Source: Amblyornis subalaris
Lineage: Eukaryota; Chordata; Aves; Passeriformes; Ptilonorhynchidae
Length of the DNA stretch: 64,000 nt
Direction: 5' to 3'
Assembly: GCA_018881555.1 (NCBI GenBank)
Contig: JACAXG010000002.1
Coordinates: forward strand, 21,651,183-21,715,182
Shown here in pieces: positions 11,495 through 26,400 of the stretch. The notes under the pieces are model-generated. The model ran no database searches, was not told the origin of the DNA, and saw only the letters and a list, made by a program, of their open reading frames with translations. A program made the position numbers and the translations under genes. The stretch's first letter is position 1, and each line of letters opens with the position of its first letter.

Positions 11495-14400
11495 GTAAGG
11501 AGGGAAAAGCGCTCAGAGACGGCGGGTCGGGGCAGGAGGGATTGCACCGCTTGTGGGGCGGGGTGCCCGGCGCAGGCCGGTCTGCCGCTAGCTCCGGCGG
11601 GGCATTGCCCGCACAGCATCTCGGCCGGGGCTGGGACGGGGTGTCCGCTCCCTCACTTAAAAGAGCTCTGCCGTCCTCCCGCTCCCCTGCCCTGCCGCTG
11701 ATGGAGGCGGCTTTTCCACTCCTTCTGCTGGGGACGTGGGTGAAGAGCTTCGCTTCTCGCCGTGTGTAGCCGGGGTGGGTGGGTGTCCGGCCTCTCGGGC
11801 TGACAGGTCAGTCAGTCCTGGTGGTCTCGGACTGCTCGGTCCTTGAGGGCTGGGCCGGTGCGAAGCCTGTGGGCAGCGTCCGGCCGGGGNGAGGGCGGAG
11901 GGACAGCGAGGCGCGGTGTTTAGGGAGCTTTATGTAGTCAAGAAGGAGCAAAAAATTGTATCATAGGTCTTAGACTATGCACAACAAGTGGGCGCGATGC
12001 AGGTTGTGGTGGGTGGAGGGATTTGTGTTAAAACAGGTGTAGTGTTGTAGCACAGAAGTGCAGGCTTGCTTGGATCTAGATGCAGAAGGTGTGAAACCAG
12101 GGACTGCCAGTTTTCTTGCCCTTATGATGCCTATACCAAGAGCCTTGTGGGGGAATGAAGCTATAAATTCCTAAGTTTTTCTTTTTAAAAANAGTTTTAA
12201 TGAGACCTTCCTTCCAGCTGACCTTCTGTAACTCTGGTGATTACATTACTTTGAATGCACACTCCTCTTGTTCAGTCCATTGCTTGGCCTGACAGTTTTA
12301 TTGGCACAATTAAATTTGCAGGGCATGAACAGTTAAGAAAGTGATGGTGTTCCAGGACTAGTTAAGCCAGTAGCATTGTTGGGAAAATTACCTTTTTTAA
12401 TTGTACCTCGGAACTTACATGACTATGGCTAGAAATTTGCTTTAGACAGTGGCATACTTAGCATTGTGATCCGGAGATGTCAATAGTTTACCTAGGTTCT
12501 TGTGAAGCAACTCTTTGGGTGAAATAGGCTGCTGAATCCTTGGGGTGTCTTGTTGACGTCAGCCCAAGACTGCAGTCTGTTTTCCTCTCATAGCTTGTGT
12601 TTATTGCTTAGCAGTCCTTGGTACTGCTGATACTAAAAAAAAAACCCAAACCAAACATAAATCCCAAACCCGAAAACAAATTGTCACAGCATGGAAGTCG
12701 ATAGAGAATTGTGCACAGCTCAAGAGCTGTAGTTTACATGTTTTCTCCTTGTAGAAGAATTCCAGACAAGTGATAGTTGGTGTAGAGTCTTGAATCATGT
12801 TTTTGACAGTTGTTTCTCAGATGAAGGCTACAGTTTTAGCTTTAAAAAAAGCACCATGCTATTAACAACCTTTTCCACTCCGTTTGATCATTCCGCTGAC
12901 AGAATCATGAAGTATCACTTTTATCTTTCCACAACTGATATACCTGAAATGACAGTCAGATTCTAATCCTCTAAATCCATTAAAAGAGCTGTTAATTAGA
13001 GTAAGACAATAATTTTGNTAGTTTAAAATGGAAAAAGAGTGTGCCTGTCTGGGTGCTACTGACCCTTAAATTATTCTTTTGTGTACGGTTTAGAAGGAAA
13101 TGCAGCATAACCTTTAGATTCTGTTATGTTTGTGAGATAGTGAAAGTAAAGAAACAATACCATAAGGTATTAAATGAAGCAATAATTACTGCAGGTTTTT
13201 TTCTCAGGTTTGTCCTTACTTTTAATACATTTAATGTCAACTTTATGAGAGGAGGAAGGAAATTTCTTTGCTTTCTTGCTGACAGAGTCAAAATTTAGCA
13301 ATGTAATATCTTTGCTTTTTGTATCTCAATTTGCTCCTAGGATGCATAATTTCTTTTTACAGTAGCTTTTGCCCTTTAATGATGTATCTGGTCTTTGGTA
13401 TGAACTGTAGTTGAATCTGCAGTTTAGAAATGCCTGTCTAGGCAAAGATTTCTCTGTGATTTCAGTATTAAAGATTTTTGTTGATGAACTGGGTATTGCA
13501 AGCAGGTGCAGGAATATACAGCTGCTGCTGTAGATACTTCTGTGGTACCAGAGATGTTTGTCTTGTGAGGTTTGGCCTTTTGCAGTAATTTTTCTTTTTT
13601 TTGATAGACAACATGGCCAGTCCGGGTAAAGATAACTTCAGAATGAAAAGCTACAAGAATAATGCACTTAATCCTCAAGAAATGCGCAGACGAAGAGAGG
13701 AGGAAGGAATCCAGCTTCGGAAACAGAAAAGAGAGGAGCAGGTAAGCATCTTGGTGAGCTGTTAACTGTTCAGTGCTTGTGCAGCTTTATTCAGAGATGC
13801 GAAAGGACTTGAGCAGACTCCTCTGGAGTAGAATCCGGAGTGCCAGGTTCAATGTCTGTTTCATGGGAAGCACCAGGCACCTCTCAATAGGATCATAAAA
13901 AAGCAAACAGACCCCTTTTAAGTTGCTAGGGCACACAGAGGAGAGAGCTGTGTGTTTTAACTTTAATCCTTAGTCTAGGTTTAAACATGTGAGACTAGAC
14001 TGAAAGAATACTCTTATTTCCGGTAAGAAATTGAAACCTTGCATCCTCTTCCAGAATTTGCATCAAAGTTTTGGTGTTTGAAGGGAGAGGTTTATTTTCA
14101 TCTTTGATACCATACTTGCAATTGCTCAAGAGCTTTTCTACAATAACTTAATGAAGCGGCTACCAATTAGTGTCCCTGAACTATTATATAAAAATTTGCA
14201 TTTGTCCTCACTGAATTTTTAGTATCAGAGTACGTTGGACATTGTATAATTTAATAGTTCATGCTAGTTCCTTCTTGCAAAACATTTAGTAGTTTCTTAC
14301 CTAGGAAGGTGAGGAATGGAGTTTGTTTTTCTGGTTGGTCTAAAGTCGATGAGTTTGTCTCCCTAGAGAGTGTCCTAGGCTCTGACCTACAGTCTGGTCT

Positions 14401-17400
14401 GAGATGGGAATGCTTACCCTTCTACTGGGAAACTGGTGCATGGAAAAAGAATTTAAATTATTTGGGCCAGAGAGGTAAAAGTCAGAAGTGGTATGGTATT
14501 GGAGCGTTTACCTGTGCATGGGTAACTGCATCGCAGTTCCTGCTGGAAGTTTAGTTTGTGTATTTTGTATTAAATGCTCCCTAGATAAATTATGAAAATA
14601 ATGGGTGTTTCCTCTCCCATGCTGACCGTTGTAACCGTGAGACTACTGTTATGCTCTCCTTGATCTTAGTTTTTTGGACTGGTGTTTCTCAGCTCTTCCT
14701 GAACTGCAGAGGATGAGTTTATGCAGGGAGATGAGACTGCTTTTACTCCAGAAGAAATTGTAACTGGTAGATAGACCAAACAATAACAGTTTATATGTTT
14801 CAACGAAGAGCTTCTGTGTCCTTGCTAAGTGCTAGAAAGAATGACTGATCTTCCAAAAGAGGAATGTGATTTCTTCTTCCTTGGTGGGTTTAAATGGAAT
14901 TAAACTTTATTTGCATTCAAGATTCTGGAGTTGCTTTGTGTTCAGAATTATACCAAATCCACAACGGCGTCAAACAAGGAAGAGAATGCCTTGGTTTAGG
15001 CTTCTGTTGAAGTAGAGCTGGATGTAAGCATGGAGTTGTTCTGCAGTTTTAGACATGTACAACAGCAGAAACCTAGGTCTGTAGGCACCTAGAGGGACAA
15101 AACCTTTGGGATTTCGTTATTATACTTACAGGTGAAATCCTAGTCAGTGGACTGAGAGTCTATCATGTATTTTTAAAGGTATGAATGTAATATTCTTGGA
15201 ATTGTTAGTTACAGTAGTTGGAAATGTAGTACTGGAATAAAGATAAAAATTTAGCTTTGGTTTCTAGTAGAGAACAGGCCAACGTAAATGTTTTGCTTGT
15301 ATGCCAGAAAATGAAGAGTCACTCATTAAACATATTTTAATTATTGAATATTACAGTGCAGGTATGTATTTTGGGCATAGGCAGTGAGTGCAGCCAATTG
15401 TATAGCGATTTTTGGACTTAGAGAATGTTTAATGTTACATAGTTGGAAAGCTCACCTTGAAGCTATGCTATTTTTTCTCTTCTATATTGAAATAATGTTT
15501 CTGGATTAATCTTTCTGCAACTTTGTATGAAATGCAGGTGCTACTTAGTAGTCTTCTGTAGAAGGGAGGAATGCAGTGTGCTGAAACACAAACATTGGCT
15601 ATGTGTTGATGATTTTAGCCTATAAATTAAAAAATNGGAAAGTAGCTTATAGAATATTATTTCCTGCTTAAAAATGAATGCTAATTATAAGGGATAAAAG
15701 ACTAAAAGTAAAAAGATCTGTATCTTCTTTTTCTTGCATGTGGAAAAATTGATGGATCTTTGATAACTAGTAAGAATTCAGTTTTACATGTCTGTCTGAA
15801 GGGCTGCTGTGCTGTTTATCAAGGTACAGATATAGTAGTGTTTTTCTTTATATTATCTAAACTTCAGTATAGAATTCCCCTTTCTTGGATGGGTAGAAAG
15901 GTGAGTAGTTAAAATTCTTTGATTGGTATTGGTGAAAGCATTTTTTCAAGTGTATATCATCAGTAACCACTCTCTGGTAAGTTCTAATGTCTTCCAAAAA
16001 TTTCTCCTTTGTTCAGCTGTTTAAACGCCGAAATGTTTCTCTCCCGGGAAGTGAAGAATCTATGGTAGAAAGTCCAATTCAGGATCCTGATGTCAGCTCT
16101 ACTGTACCTATTCCAGAGGTAAATACTTAAGAGTGTGTTTAGAATGTTATCTATTAGTGTCCATAGTATTAGATATAAGGAATCCTCCTTGCATTTTTAG
16201 GAAGAAGTTATTACGGTAGACATGGTACAGATGATTTTTTCGGATGATCCTGATCAACAACTCACAGCAACTCAGAAATTCAGAAAATTGCTATCTAAAG
16301 GTAGGTAAGCATGGCCTGTTTTTCTGTTTGCTTCCTTCTGTGTTATTATGAATTATACTTACAGAGNCAGTTAAGCTTTAGTTACGTTTGATTTTAAAAT
16401 AGAGCTTGCAGAAACTTCCAGTTCTGTTTGTAAAGAAACTGTGCCAAATCTCTTCCGACCTCATGCCTAAATACAGAAATCTTCATTATTTTAATGTTAA
16501 GTCTTTCAAGCAAAGTGAAAAACAAGGATGTTTTGATTGAGGTGTCCAGGGCAGTAACTAAGTGCACACTAACAGAGTAATTGTTGCGGTGATTCAGCTT
16601 CTCATTCTCATTCTGTAATCAAGGGGGGAAAAATTACATGGCTGGCAAAGAAGTGTTATAACTTGGTATTGTTGGTACTGTAAGACATGCAATCTTAAAT
16701 TGATGCTGGTATATGTATAGCATGATAGGTAAAGGTGTGCTTGGTCTTTTAAAATAGTATCCAGTCATAATTGCTCTTCCACCAACCTGAGCTATTGGTT
16801 GAAGGAACAGTGTTTTCTGATGTGTAACTAACATGACAATGGATAGTAGTATGTCTTACTGTTATTATACATAATAGGGTGTTTACTAAATTGTGGCACT
16901 TTGTAGAGATGATTCTGCAGTCTTCTCAAGTGAAAAGTTTGTAACTCCTTCATTTGAAAATAAAATCATTGGATGAAATTATGATAAGAACTGCAAATCA
17001 TATTCATGTTTTATGTCATACTGAATAAGTAATTTCTTAGGTCTTTTTACACAGATATGTTTGTTTTTGTTCCCTAGAGCCTAATCCACCTATAGATGAA
17101 GTCATACAAAAACCAGGAGTAGTACAGAGATTTGTGAAATTTCTAGAGAGAAGTGAGAATTACACTCTGCAAGTGAGTTTGGCTGGCGCTAGTTGGGGGT
17201 TTGGAATGGGGTTAGAAACCTTCCAAATGAGCTTTGAAAAGCACATGTTGCTTTGTTTGGTGGGGTTCTTTAGTAACCAAATAAAATTATTTTTCACCAC
17301 TGAAGCCATACATTGTAGTTACTGCTGCTAGAAGTGTGACTTGACTTTTGTGAATATCATAGTAGTCTTTAGGGTCCTGTATTCAGCTGGACGAAATCTT

Positions 17401-20400
17401 GGATGTTGAAAGCAGAAGGTGTTCAAGAGGTTTTACAGAGTGGTATATTAAGATCATCAGCAATGATGTATGAGGAAAATCTGTCTTGTTTGTGTTGAGT
17501 GTATTGTAGTAGTTTCAGCTGAAATCCTAGAAAATAAAAAAAAAATTACAGGAAACTGAAAGGCTTGTTTGAAACCCTTCTAGAAAATCTTTGAGTAATA
17601 TCTAATTAATGGTAGGAGTAACTAGTTCTGTCTACTCCCCCATGGGAATAGCACATAGGCTATGAGGACATTTGTACTAGAAGAATTAACTTAATATTGA
17701 GTAAACAAAAGTAATTCGTGTTAGTTGATAGTGATTTGAAGTCTTTCTTACAGTTAGTGCTGCAAGCCAAAACCTAAAAATAATGTAGCTACTGAAGGTT
17801 CTTACTAAATAGAGGTTTTGTCAATGCCAATTATCTTGTTGTATAGAGAGTATTACAACAGTAATTGCATTCAGTGGGAAGGAAAAAAAGTTGGAAAATT
17901 AACCTCTGTAACTCTTATGTCAAACTGCATTTCATGAATTTAAATTTTACGGCTGAGTGGTTTAACATGATTGTCTTTGTGTTCCTCAACAGTTTGAAGC
18001 AGCTTGGGCTTTGACAAACATAGCATCTGGAACTTTCTTACACACCAAAGTTGTAATTGAAACTGGAGCTGTTCCCATTTTCATTAAGTTGCTTAGTTCA
18101 GAACATGAAGATGTACAGGAGCAGGTAACTATCTTCTTGAGGGGTTTTACAATTACTTAAGATCATTTATGAATGTCTCTTTTGGGGTGTGTAGGGTTGG
18201 AGAGACTTTGAGCCCCATTTGCCTACTAACTAGTTGATCTGTCTCCAGGAAGATAAAAATTTACTGTCAGTGTATTTTTTCCCTCATGTGTTTTTTTCTA
18301 TTCTGTAGTATTTGCTGCAAAAAGTATAGATTATCTGTAAAAGTTGGTTTGCAAAAATATATAAATTCACTTGGATGCTTTGCTTTTTAAGGCAGTGTGG
18401 GCTCTTGGGAACATTGCTGGTGATAATGCAGAATGCAGAGACTTTGTTTTGAACTGTGGAATATTGCCACCTCTCTTGGAGTAAGTATTGTAAACTAATA
18501 CTGTAACTATAGTGTCCCTGCATAGATAGCTGTAAATTTCAACTTAAAATTTACTTGAAAAGAATATAAATTTTTTTCTAAATTGAGAATTTTTATTGTA
18601 TCATTATGAATCTAATGTTTTGGATTACATGAGCTTCATGCTTGTCTTTAATTAATTAGTCCATGATTGGAAGCTTTTCAATATTTGCAAAAGGAGAGAA
18701 GTGTTATTTCACAGGTATGAAATTTCTGTATTGTGCAGAACTCTATGTTGCCAGATTTCTGAATATGTAGGGTGGGAGACATGATTTAACTCCCACTCTT
18801 GTCTTTATATGATTATATCTGACTGGGCAATAGGGTGGTTTCCCCACCTTTGTCCAGTAGCTCCAAGCTCTAGTCTTCCTATCTATCCATTTGCTTGTTG
18901 AGATGAGCTGACAGAGTAGTTGTTACTTGAGTTGTGTTCCACTAGAAGATTTCTCTTCACTAGGAACATCATTCCAGCATTTACTGTATGCTTACCATAG
19001 TATCTTCATCACAGGGAAAAAAATTCACACAACACGAATTTTGTTGAGTTTATTACCTGTTAAAGTAATAAAATGACTTAAAACGTGTAAAATAGCTTAG
19101 AATGGCAAAGGAGAACACAATTACCTTCATTAAGGGTTTAAAGAATTAACATTTTAGACATTTTAGTATGTATCTGAAAGTGAACCTGATTTTTCAGGTG
19201 TTGAATCTTTCATGTTCTATTTGGCAAAACCAGAAGTGATGTGTTATTTTTTTATAAGAACTTACAAGTTCTAACTTTTTAATGGAACTATTTTTATTAT
19301 TATTAATAGTTATATATAATAGTTAATAGTTACATAATTATTGCATTCTCTGAATGAAAACATCAAAGTTCATTCAAAGGAGGGTTGTATCTCCTAGCCC
19401 CTTCTAAAGACCTTCACAAAAGTTAAGTTGCATAATTTTTAAGATAAGTCATGTACTTTATATGCATATACCTGATTAGGGATTGAGATGTACATGCAAA
19501 ACAATCTGTTCAGATTCACTTGATTTTAAGAAAATATTTGCGGCATGTGAGCTATGAGGAGAAATAAATTTAAACTAGTGCCCAATAATAGGATTTCTCT
19601 TCCTGATTTGGTGTTCTCTGTATAGACATAACATTACTTAACTTTTTAATAAAAAATTACTATTTTTGTTATTGTTGTTTCTCTTTCACAGACTGTTAAC
19701 AAATTCGAATCGTCTTACAACAACTAGAAATGCAGTCTGGGCTCTCTCAAATCTCTGTAGAGGAAAGAACCCACCTCCAGACTTCAGTAAGGTATAAGAA
19801 AGCAGTAATTTTGAGAAATCAGAAAACTAAAGAATATTTATGTTTGTAATATTTTGTAACAAACAGAATCTTTGAATCTGGATATAGACTCAATTTTATG
19901 TTTTTAAGGTAATCACACAGACTTGTCCATCTGTTGTATCTGTGAAAAATCATCTACTTTGGCACCTATCAGCAATAAAATCACATCACTTAACTTGAAA
20001 CTCTAGTTAGTCTGATGCGAATAGTCATACATTGATGTGAAATGATGGACAAATTATACATTCAGCACTAAACCCTTTGGGACTGTATTTTCTCCAGAAC
20101 TGTTTTAGAGAATGTGAATTATAGTTGAAGCTTCTTCAATTTTTTTGTTTGTTTGTTCTGTGATTGTGAGTGCATGCTGCATGAATAAAATGTCAAGTTT
20201 CCTGCTCTTATCAGATGCAGCTAAATCAGACTATGATGACAGNGATGATTTGCCTATATGCTCTCTCCTTTTTTCTTCTTGTCTTGGATGTGGTTATAAA
20301 GGCTGTAGAGACTAGTAAGAGTTTTAGCTTCTTTTTTTCAGTATGAAATTAATTTCTGGTAATATTAGTAACTTTAAAGGAGCTGAACGTTGGATATCCT

Positions 20401-23400
20401 GGTAGAAGAAATTGAGGTTAAATGATCATTAAAGTTAATCTGGAGAGAGTTTACCTCATGAATTAGTAATTACTGTTATTGCTACTTACTAATTCTTGAA
20501 AAAATATTAACAAAAGAGGTATTTCTGATGTCGGTTAATTGATCACCTCATGATGACTCTGGTAGTGAAAAAACAAGATTTCTTGCTGCTTGAATACAAA
20601 ACCTCAGAGGAACAGGATGTCCTACAGGCAGCTGCTAATAAGAATGGGTCCTTTTTGCCCTTTACAATAGCACCAGTTGGACACGTAACAGTGTCTTAAT
20701 TTGCATAACTGATGTAAGGTAAAGAATCAAGTTCTACAAAAAATCTGAAATTCCCGGGCTGTACAGCANAAACCTGACAGGTTCCAAATGGTGTTAAGGT
20801 GGTCTCATTCATTTGGCTCTGTTTGTGTGGAAGTTATCAGAGATTAAGGCCAGAGGGTACAGCGGCAGTGAGAACTGAAATCAAACATTGCTTGTTTCAT
20901 TGGTTCAGTGAATGTTGGGTCCTCTCTGAATTACTCTTAAGTTGGTTATTACAAATAACTGCCAGTACTCCTACAAAGACAGCAATTAAAAAACCCCTCT
21001 ATTACTTTGAAATTCTGTTCTCTGAATGATTAAAGAAGGCATCAGTAAGTTCCGATCATCTGATTACCTCTAAAAGCAGATGGTTTTTGTTTAAGCTGAA
21101 CAATTATGTACTTAATACAGTATCTCTCAATAAATAGGCTGTGAATCAGAATTTATCCAATTTGCCAGTTTGAATTGGATATCTAGTTTAATCAGAAAGT
21201 GTTCCACCTGGGTCCTTATTCATTATTGACCTCGTGTACTTGGGCAGTGAATAGTTTTGCACATTTATGCCTTGGCAGAGTGTTCTCTGAAACTTGAAAA
21301 GTACAGAACACCTAATTTTATGCAATATTTTTCTTTAACCTAGGTTGCTCCTTGCTTAAATGTTTTATCAAGACTGTTGTTTAGCAGTGACCCGGATGTA
21401 TTAGCAGATGCTTGCTGGGCCCTCTCTTACCTTTCAGATGGTCCCAATGATAAAATTCAAGCTGTTATTGATTCTGGAGTGTGTCGAAGATTGGTAGAGC
21501 TGCTTATGTAAGTCTTCTCTTCACCAAATAAATGTCTTACTGTACTGTTAATATTAAAATTGAGTTGTGTTTTCTCACTCCAAATCTTAATTTATTTTTG
21601 TGAAAAGTGATGAACATGAATTCAGTCTGAAATCTTTTAATCTGCTTGCTAGGTTGCTTGGCTCTTGGAATTATTCCTGACATTGACAGTGAAAAAAAGT
21701 TTTCTCGAAAATATTCCTTTATAGTCTTTAAAATTTAATGTAGTATTTCATGTACATGAAGGAATAGAAGGGTGAAGACTGAAGAGCAATCTTGACTTGT
21801 AAATTAATTTATCTTTTTTTTTTTTTAATACATTTCACTGTTGTATTTTCCTTTCTAGGACATTTAATTGCTATACAGACAGTTATTGGACTCAGCAAAG
21901 TCCAGAGGCAGGCTTGAGCCACTCTTGAACTGTTGCAATATATTTGGTTTATGGTTCATTATTTTNCTAGAAAGGGAGACTAAATCTCTGTGTTCCCATG
22001 CACCTGCAGAATAGGTCAGGGATAGTAGTTCCCAGCATTGATAGCTCAGCACAGTTCCCTGTGAAAAGCTCATTTTTGTAGCTGTCAGGAGAGGGTAAGG
22101 TTGCTTTCTCTTCCATAGAAGCTCTAAGACAATTGAGTAATTTCCTTCCCCCGCACCTCAGGCAGCTGAATAGGGNCTTCGTGTACTGGCTTCTAGGATT
22201 ATTGACTCACAAAAGGGGAAATTTAGTTTACCAAACCCCTGAGTTTTAGTACACACCCGCTCTGTGGATATTGAATGGTACATGTTCCAGTATCATATTT
22301 AATGATAGTTGAGCTGGACAAAATGGATCGGCTGGATAGATTGCTCTAAGTTGTGTTGTTCCATAGAGGTACCCTGTCTTTGAATCAGCAATTCATTTGT
22401 GGGATTGCAGTTGTCAAATTTGGCTAAACAGGGGGAAAGTGCAGTAAGTAATGCAGTGTTTTCTATAACCAAAAATTTATCACCTGAAGTAAACCATTGT
22501 TCACTGAAAATGCAAAATTATACTTTTAACACTTGGTAATATGAAGCAATATAATATTTGTCTCCAGGCATAATGATTACAAGGTGGTATCCCCTGCATT
22601 AAGAGCAGTTGGAAATATTGTTACTGGGGATGATATCCAAACACAGGTAAGACTAGTTGATTTAAGAAAAATTATGATTGGCTAGACAGAATTTTGTAAA
22701 AATTGTGATAAGGTACATGTCCGGTACAGGTATCTGCATATGTCACCGAAAGAGGCTCTGTAGAAATCTATGTTGTCAATTTGACTGTTTAGGCTGCTAT
22801 TTGAATCAAATTAGTGCAAGAATGAAGGGGTTTTTTTTACAGCATTGTATGTATTGGATTGCTTCATTTCTCTGTGGTACTTTGTTGCTTCTCATTTTTG
22901 GGTTTTAATTGCATAATTTGTGCNCTCTAGGGGAGAGGATTTTGCTAAGGAATTAAATAGAAAACCTTTGTCTCTTAAAAAATTAACAAACAACTATACC
23001 GATTAGATGTACACTTCTCAGTTATTTTGACTTATTCATATTTTAGCCTTAAGCAGCCTTACTTAGTCTTGCTGTTGTCATTCTTTTGGTCTGAACTTAA
23101 TTGAAGGCAGATTCTTTCAAATTGCTGGATTATCTGTTCACACATTACAACACTGAACACTTTTTTTGCAGGATGTTATCTATGACACTTTGTATAATAT
23201 AAGCATGTTGCAAAATCTTTTGAAGTCATCTGTAAAATGCTTTTGTATTTTTTTATATATATGTGTATTGTACAACCCAATTTTCAATTTTCAAATTATT
23301 TTAGGTGATTCTAAACTGCTCTGCATTACCATGTCTCTTGCACTTGCTTAGTAGTCCCAAGGAATCTATTAGAAAAGAAGCATGCTGGACTGTTTCTAAT

Positions 23401-26400
23401 ATAACTGCAGGAAACAGAGCTCAGATTCAGGTAAAGCCTGTGAATTTGTTACTTGGTTGGTTTTGTTTTCATTTTACTGCTTCACTTGATTTTCCTTCAC
23501 AAGGAGAAGTAAGTAGATACTGCATTGGCTCTGTATTATTTGTTTTAGTCCTCTCTATGATTTTACCTAATCTAAATGTTTTCTTCTAAATTTTGAAATA
23601 CTATTTTGAATAAAAATAGGTGTCACAATTTGTACTACAAATTTGTCCAGTGAAAAGTGAACCAGTTTGGAAATGTTGAACATTTTGCTTGGATAAAAAA
23701 CCTGCATGATGTCATCAATGCTGACTTGTACTCTGGGAATTGCTACATCCTGACTATTGTTCCAGGTGTCTGGAGCTACCTAAAAGAAGGTTCTGATTGA
23801 TAAATATGAGAATTCTGAATCAGAATCAATGACTTCTTTTCCCTTTCTACTTCAATCAGAGATGAAAATGTTACTTCCTAGTGTAATTTAAAACATGTAG
23901 TAAAGTCTCCAATTACAGATGTAGTCTCCTGATGGAAACTGCAGACCTCGATAAAATGGAAGATTTTGTTCCAAGGCTTGGTCTTGAGTTCAAAACCTCA
24001 GGATGTGTATGACTTTTAAATGGGCCAATCCAGTAAGCAGTGCTCTGCCCACCAGAAACAGAGAAATAAAAAAACCAAGGTATCCTGATGGTTGCTGCAA
24101 TGCAGTGTTGGAATAGTTCTGAATTTCAGTTTAGCATTTCTAGTTTGTACAGCACCTTCTATACAGAATATTCTTTGCTTTGATATCAGCAGGGATAACT
24201 AACTCTTGTAGTTAAGGTTATCAATGTTCTGAAATCTTTATTAATTATTGTAAAATCTTACCATTTCATCTCTTAGGCTGTTATAGATGCAAATATTTTT
24301 CCAATATTGATTGAAATTCTTCAAAAAGCTGAATTTCGCACCAGAAAAGAGGCAGCATGGGCCATAACTAATGCAACATCAGGAGGAACCCCTGAACAGA
24401 TCAGGTAAGTTTATGTATGTTACTATTTTCTCTGCCTAGGGATATTGTATAGGGCATTTGGATTTCTGCCCTCCTAATGTCCTCAAGGTTCTACTGACTA
24501 ACTGTAGGATAGTTTTAAACCACTGACTAAGATATATTTAGGCAAACATTGCTGTCTTCATATTACTTACACACTAGAAACAAGGACACAGGTTGTGACT
24601 TGCAGAAGTTCATACACAATTTTGTTCAATATTGGAGAAAGGAATGGCATATTCAGAATCCCAGTATTATTGTCTTTATATTTGCAATTACACCCTTCCC
24701 TTTATAGTAGGTGGTGCTTATATCTTACTGGACTGCTAGAGTGGACTGTGTTAGCACAGAGCAGTGCCCAGTGTTCTTATGTGTATCTAATGTGTTTACT
24801 TGATATTTTTACCACTAAAAAATTTCAACTGCCTGAGAAAAGAACTTCCTGCTAAAATTTTTCTCTTATATTCAGTTAAACCCACCTGAAGATCGGAAGT
24901 GAAAAGAACTTGGCTACAGATTTCACACTCCAATTAGGAATATACAAATTAATTTTTTTTATTAGGAGAAGTTGTAGTATTTATTCCATTTTGGGCTAAG
25001 TTTCTCTTTATGTTGTTGCATGTTCTAGAAATTTTTTTGTTTCAGCCACTTTTCTTAGCAAAAGTAAGTACCAATAACAGTAGACTGGTATGTCAGAATA
25101 AATGTGCTGGATGATCAATTCTTCTTTTCCCCTTCCTCTGTTTTTCTTCTGTTATAAAGGTATTTGGTAGCACTAGGTTGTACCAAGCCTCTTTGTGACC
25201 TCCTGACTGTGATGGATTCAAAAATAGTACAGGTGGCTTTAAATGGACTTGAAAATATTCTGCGTCTTGGAGAACAAGAGTCTAAGCAAAATGGAATCGG
25301 CATTAATCCTTATTGTGCCCTTATAGAGGAAGCATATGGTAAGAAAATACTTCTTGTAAAACTACATACCTGAACTTCCTTATTTTAGGCTATGAAAACA
25401 AAACCATTGTGAGTCATTTTAAAATTTGCAGGTAAGTTTTAGTATAAGAATTACTTTAAGCATAACTAGACAAAAAGCGTCACAAATTAAGTATTGTAAC
25501 ATGTAGGGGGAAGTGGTTAAATGCAGAAAACATCTGGGTGTTTATCTGCGGTCAGTTTATGAAAAGTCCTTCTAGAGAAACATTCTCAGAAGTGTTTAAG
25601 ACAGGTGTCCTACTCTATTGGAGTCATGCTTTGCCTAAGTTTATCAGCCATTCCTAAATATAATTTTCATTACTTTAATACATAGTCCTGTCTTGTACAG
25701 TTTCATTACCAACAGGGATGTTAGATCAGGGGTTTTTTGATTGATTCCCAAAGTTGGATCACTTTTTAATGTAGTAAATATCAGTAATAGCAAAATCAAA
25801 TTCAGATCATAAAACTTAAATAAGGTTTTACTTGTGAAAGTATTTCGTTTAGTTTCTTATAAAAGTTCTTGATTTAAGCTAGGATTTCAAGGCATACTAT
25901 AGAAACTAATTTGTGGAATTTCATGACTGGATGCTTTTGATTTAGCAAAATTAGTGTTGCAATTGGCTTATAATGAAACTGGCATTATTTATGGAGAGTT
26001 ACTTCTTTGTAGCTCTGACAAATTAAAAGTGGCAGACATTTGTATTTCAGAAACTGCTAGCAACAGTTGTAATTGACCACATCATATCTGATGAGATGGT
26101 ACTAGCTTTTCTGTAAAGCAGTCTTTTAAATCTGAATTCCCGTGAGACAGTTTAATTTTTTGAATCAAGTGCATACTTGAAGAACTTTGCAATTTAATGT
26201 CTAAGAGGAAAAGGTACTGAAGACTTTATTGGAATTTATTGTGTTCCCGATTTTGAGTCCATTGATAATTTTAACTATTGACTATCTAGGTTATCTTTTT
26301 TTCTTTAGCATTTAAGCATAGGCTGTGAAAGCTGTGGAGTATAAGTTCAAGTAAGGAAAACGGCTGATTATATTACCCTCATTGCTTTGGCCTCCTTAGT

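Larger units (their letters stand above)
10840..11910. promoter_or_regulatory. CpG island over the ZUP1/KPNA5 head-to-head starts
   Basis: Dense CpG and GC boxes (for example CCCCGCCCCGCCCC near 10900 and GGGGCGGGGTGCCC near 11555), with AT-rich DNA on both sides. It covers ZUP1 exon 1, the intergenic spacer and the start of KPNA5 intron 1. No TATA box was seen. This is typical of a constitutive bidirectional promoter. Confidence 0.85.

Noticed and set aside
10816..11701. Open frames up to about 260 codons on both strands around the CpG island
   Set aside because: GC-rich DNA is poor in stop codons. Only the minus frame from 11223 to the donor at 10926 carries zinc-finger motifs and joins in phase; the other frames are Arg/Ala/Pro/Gly shadows.
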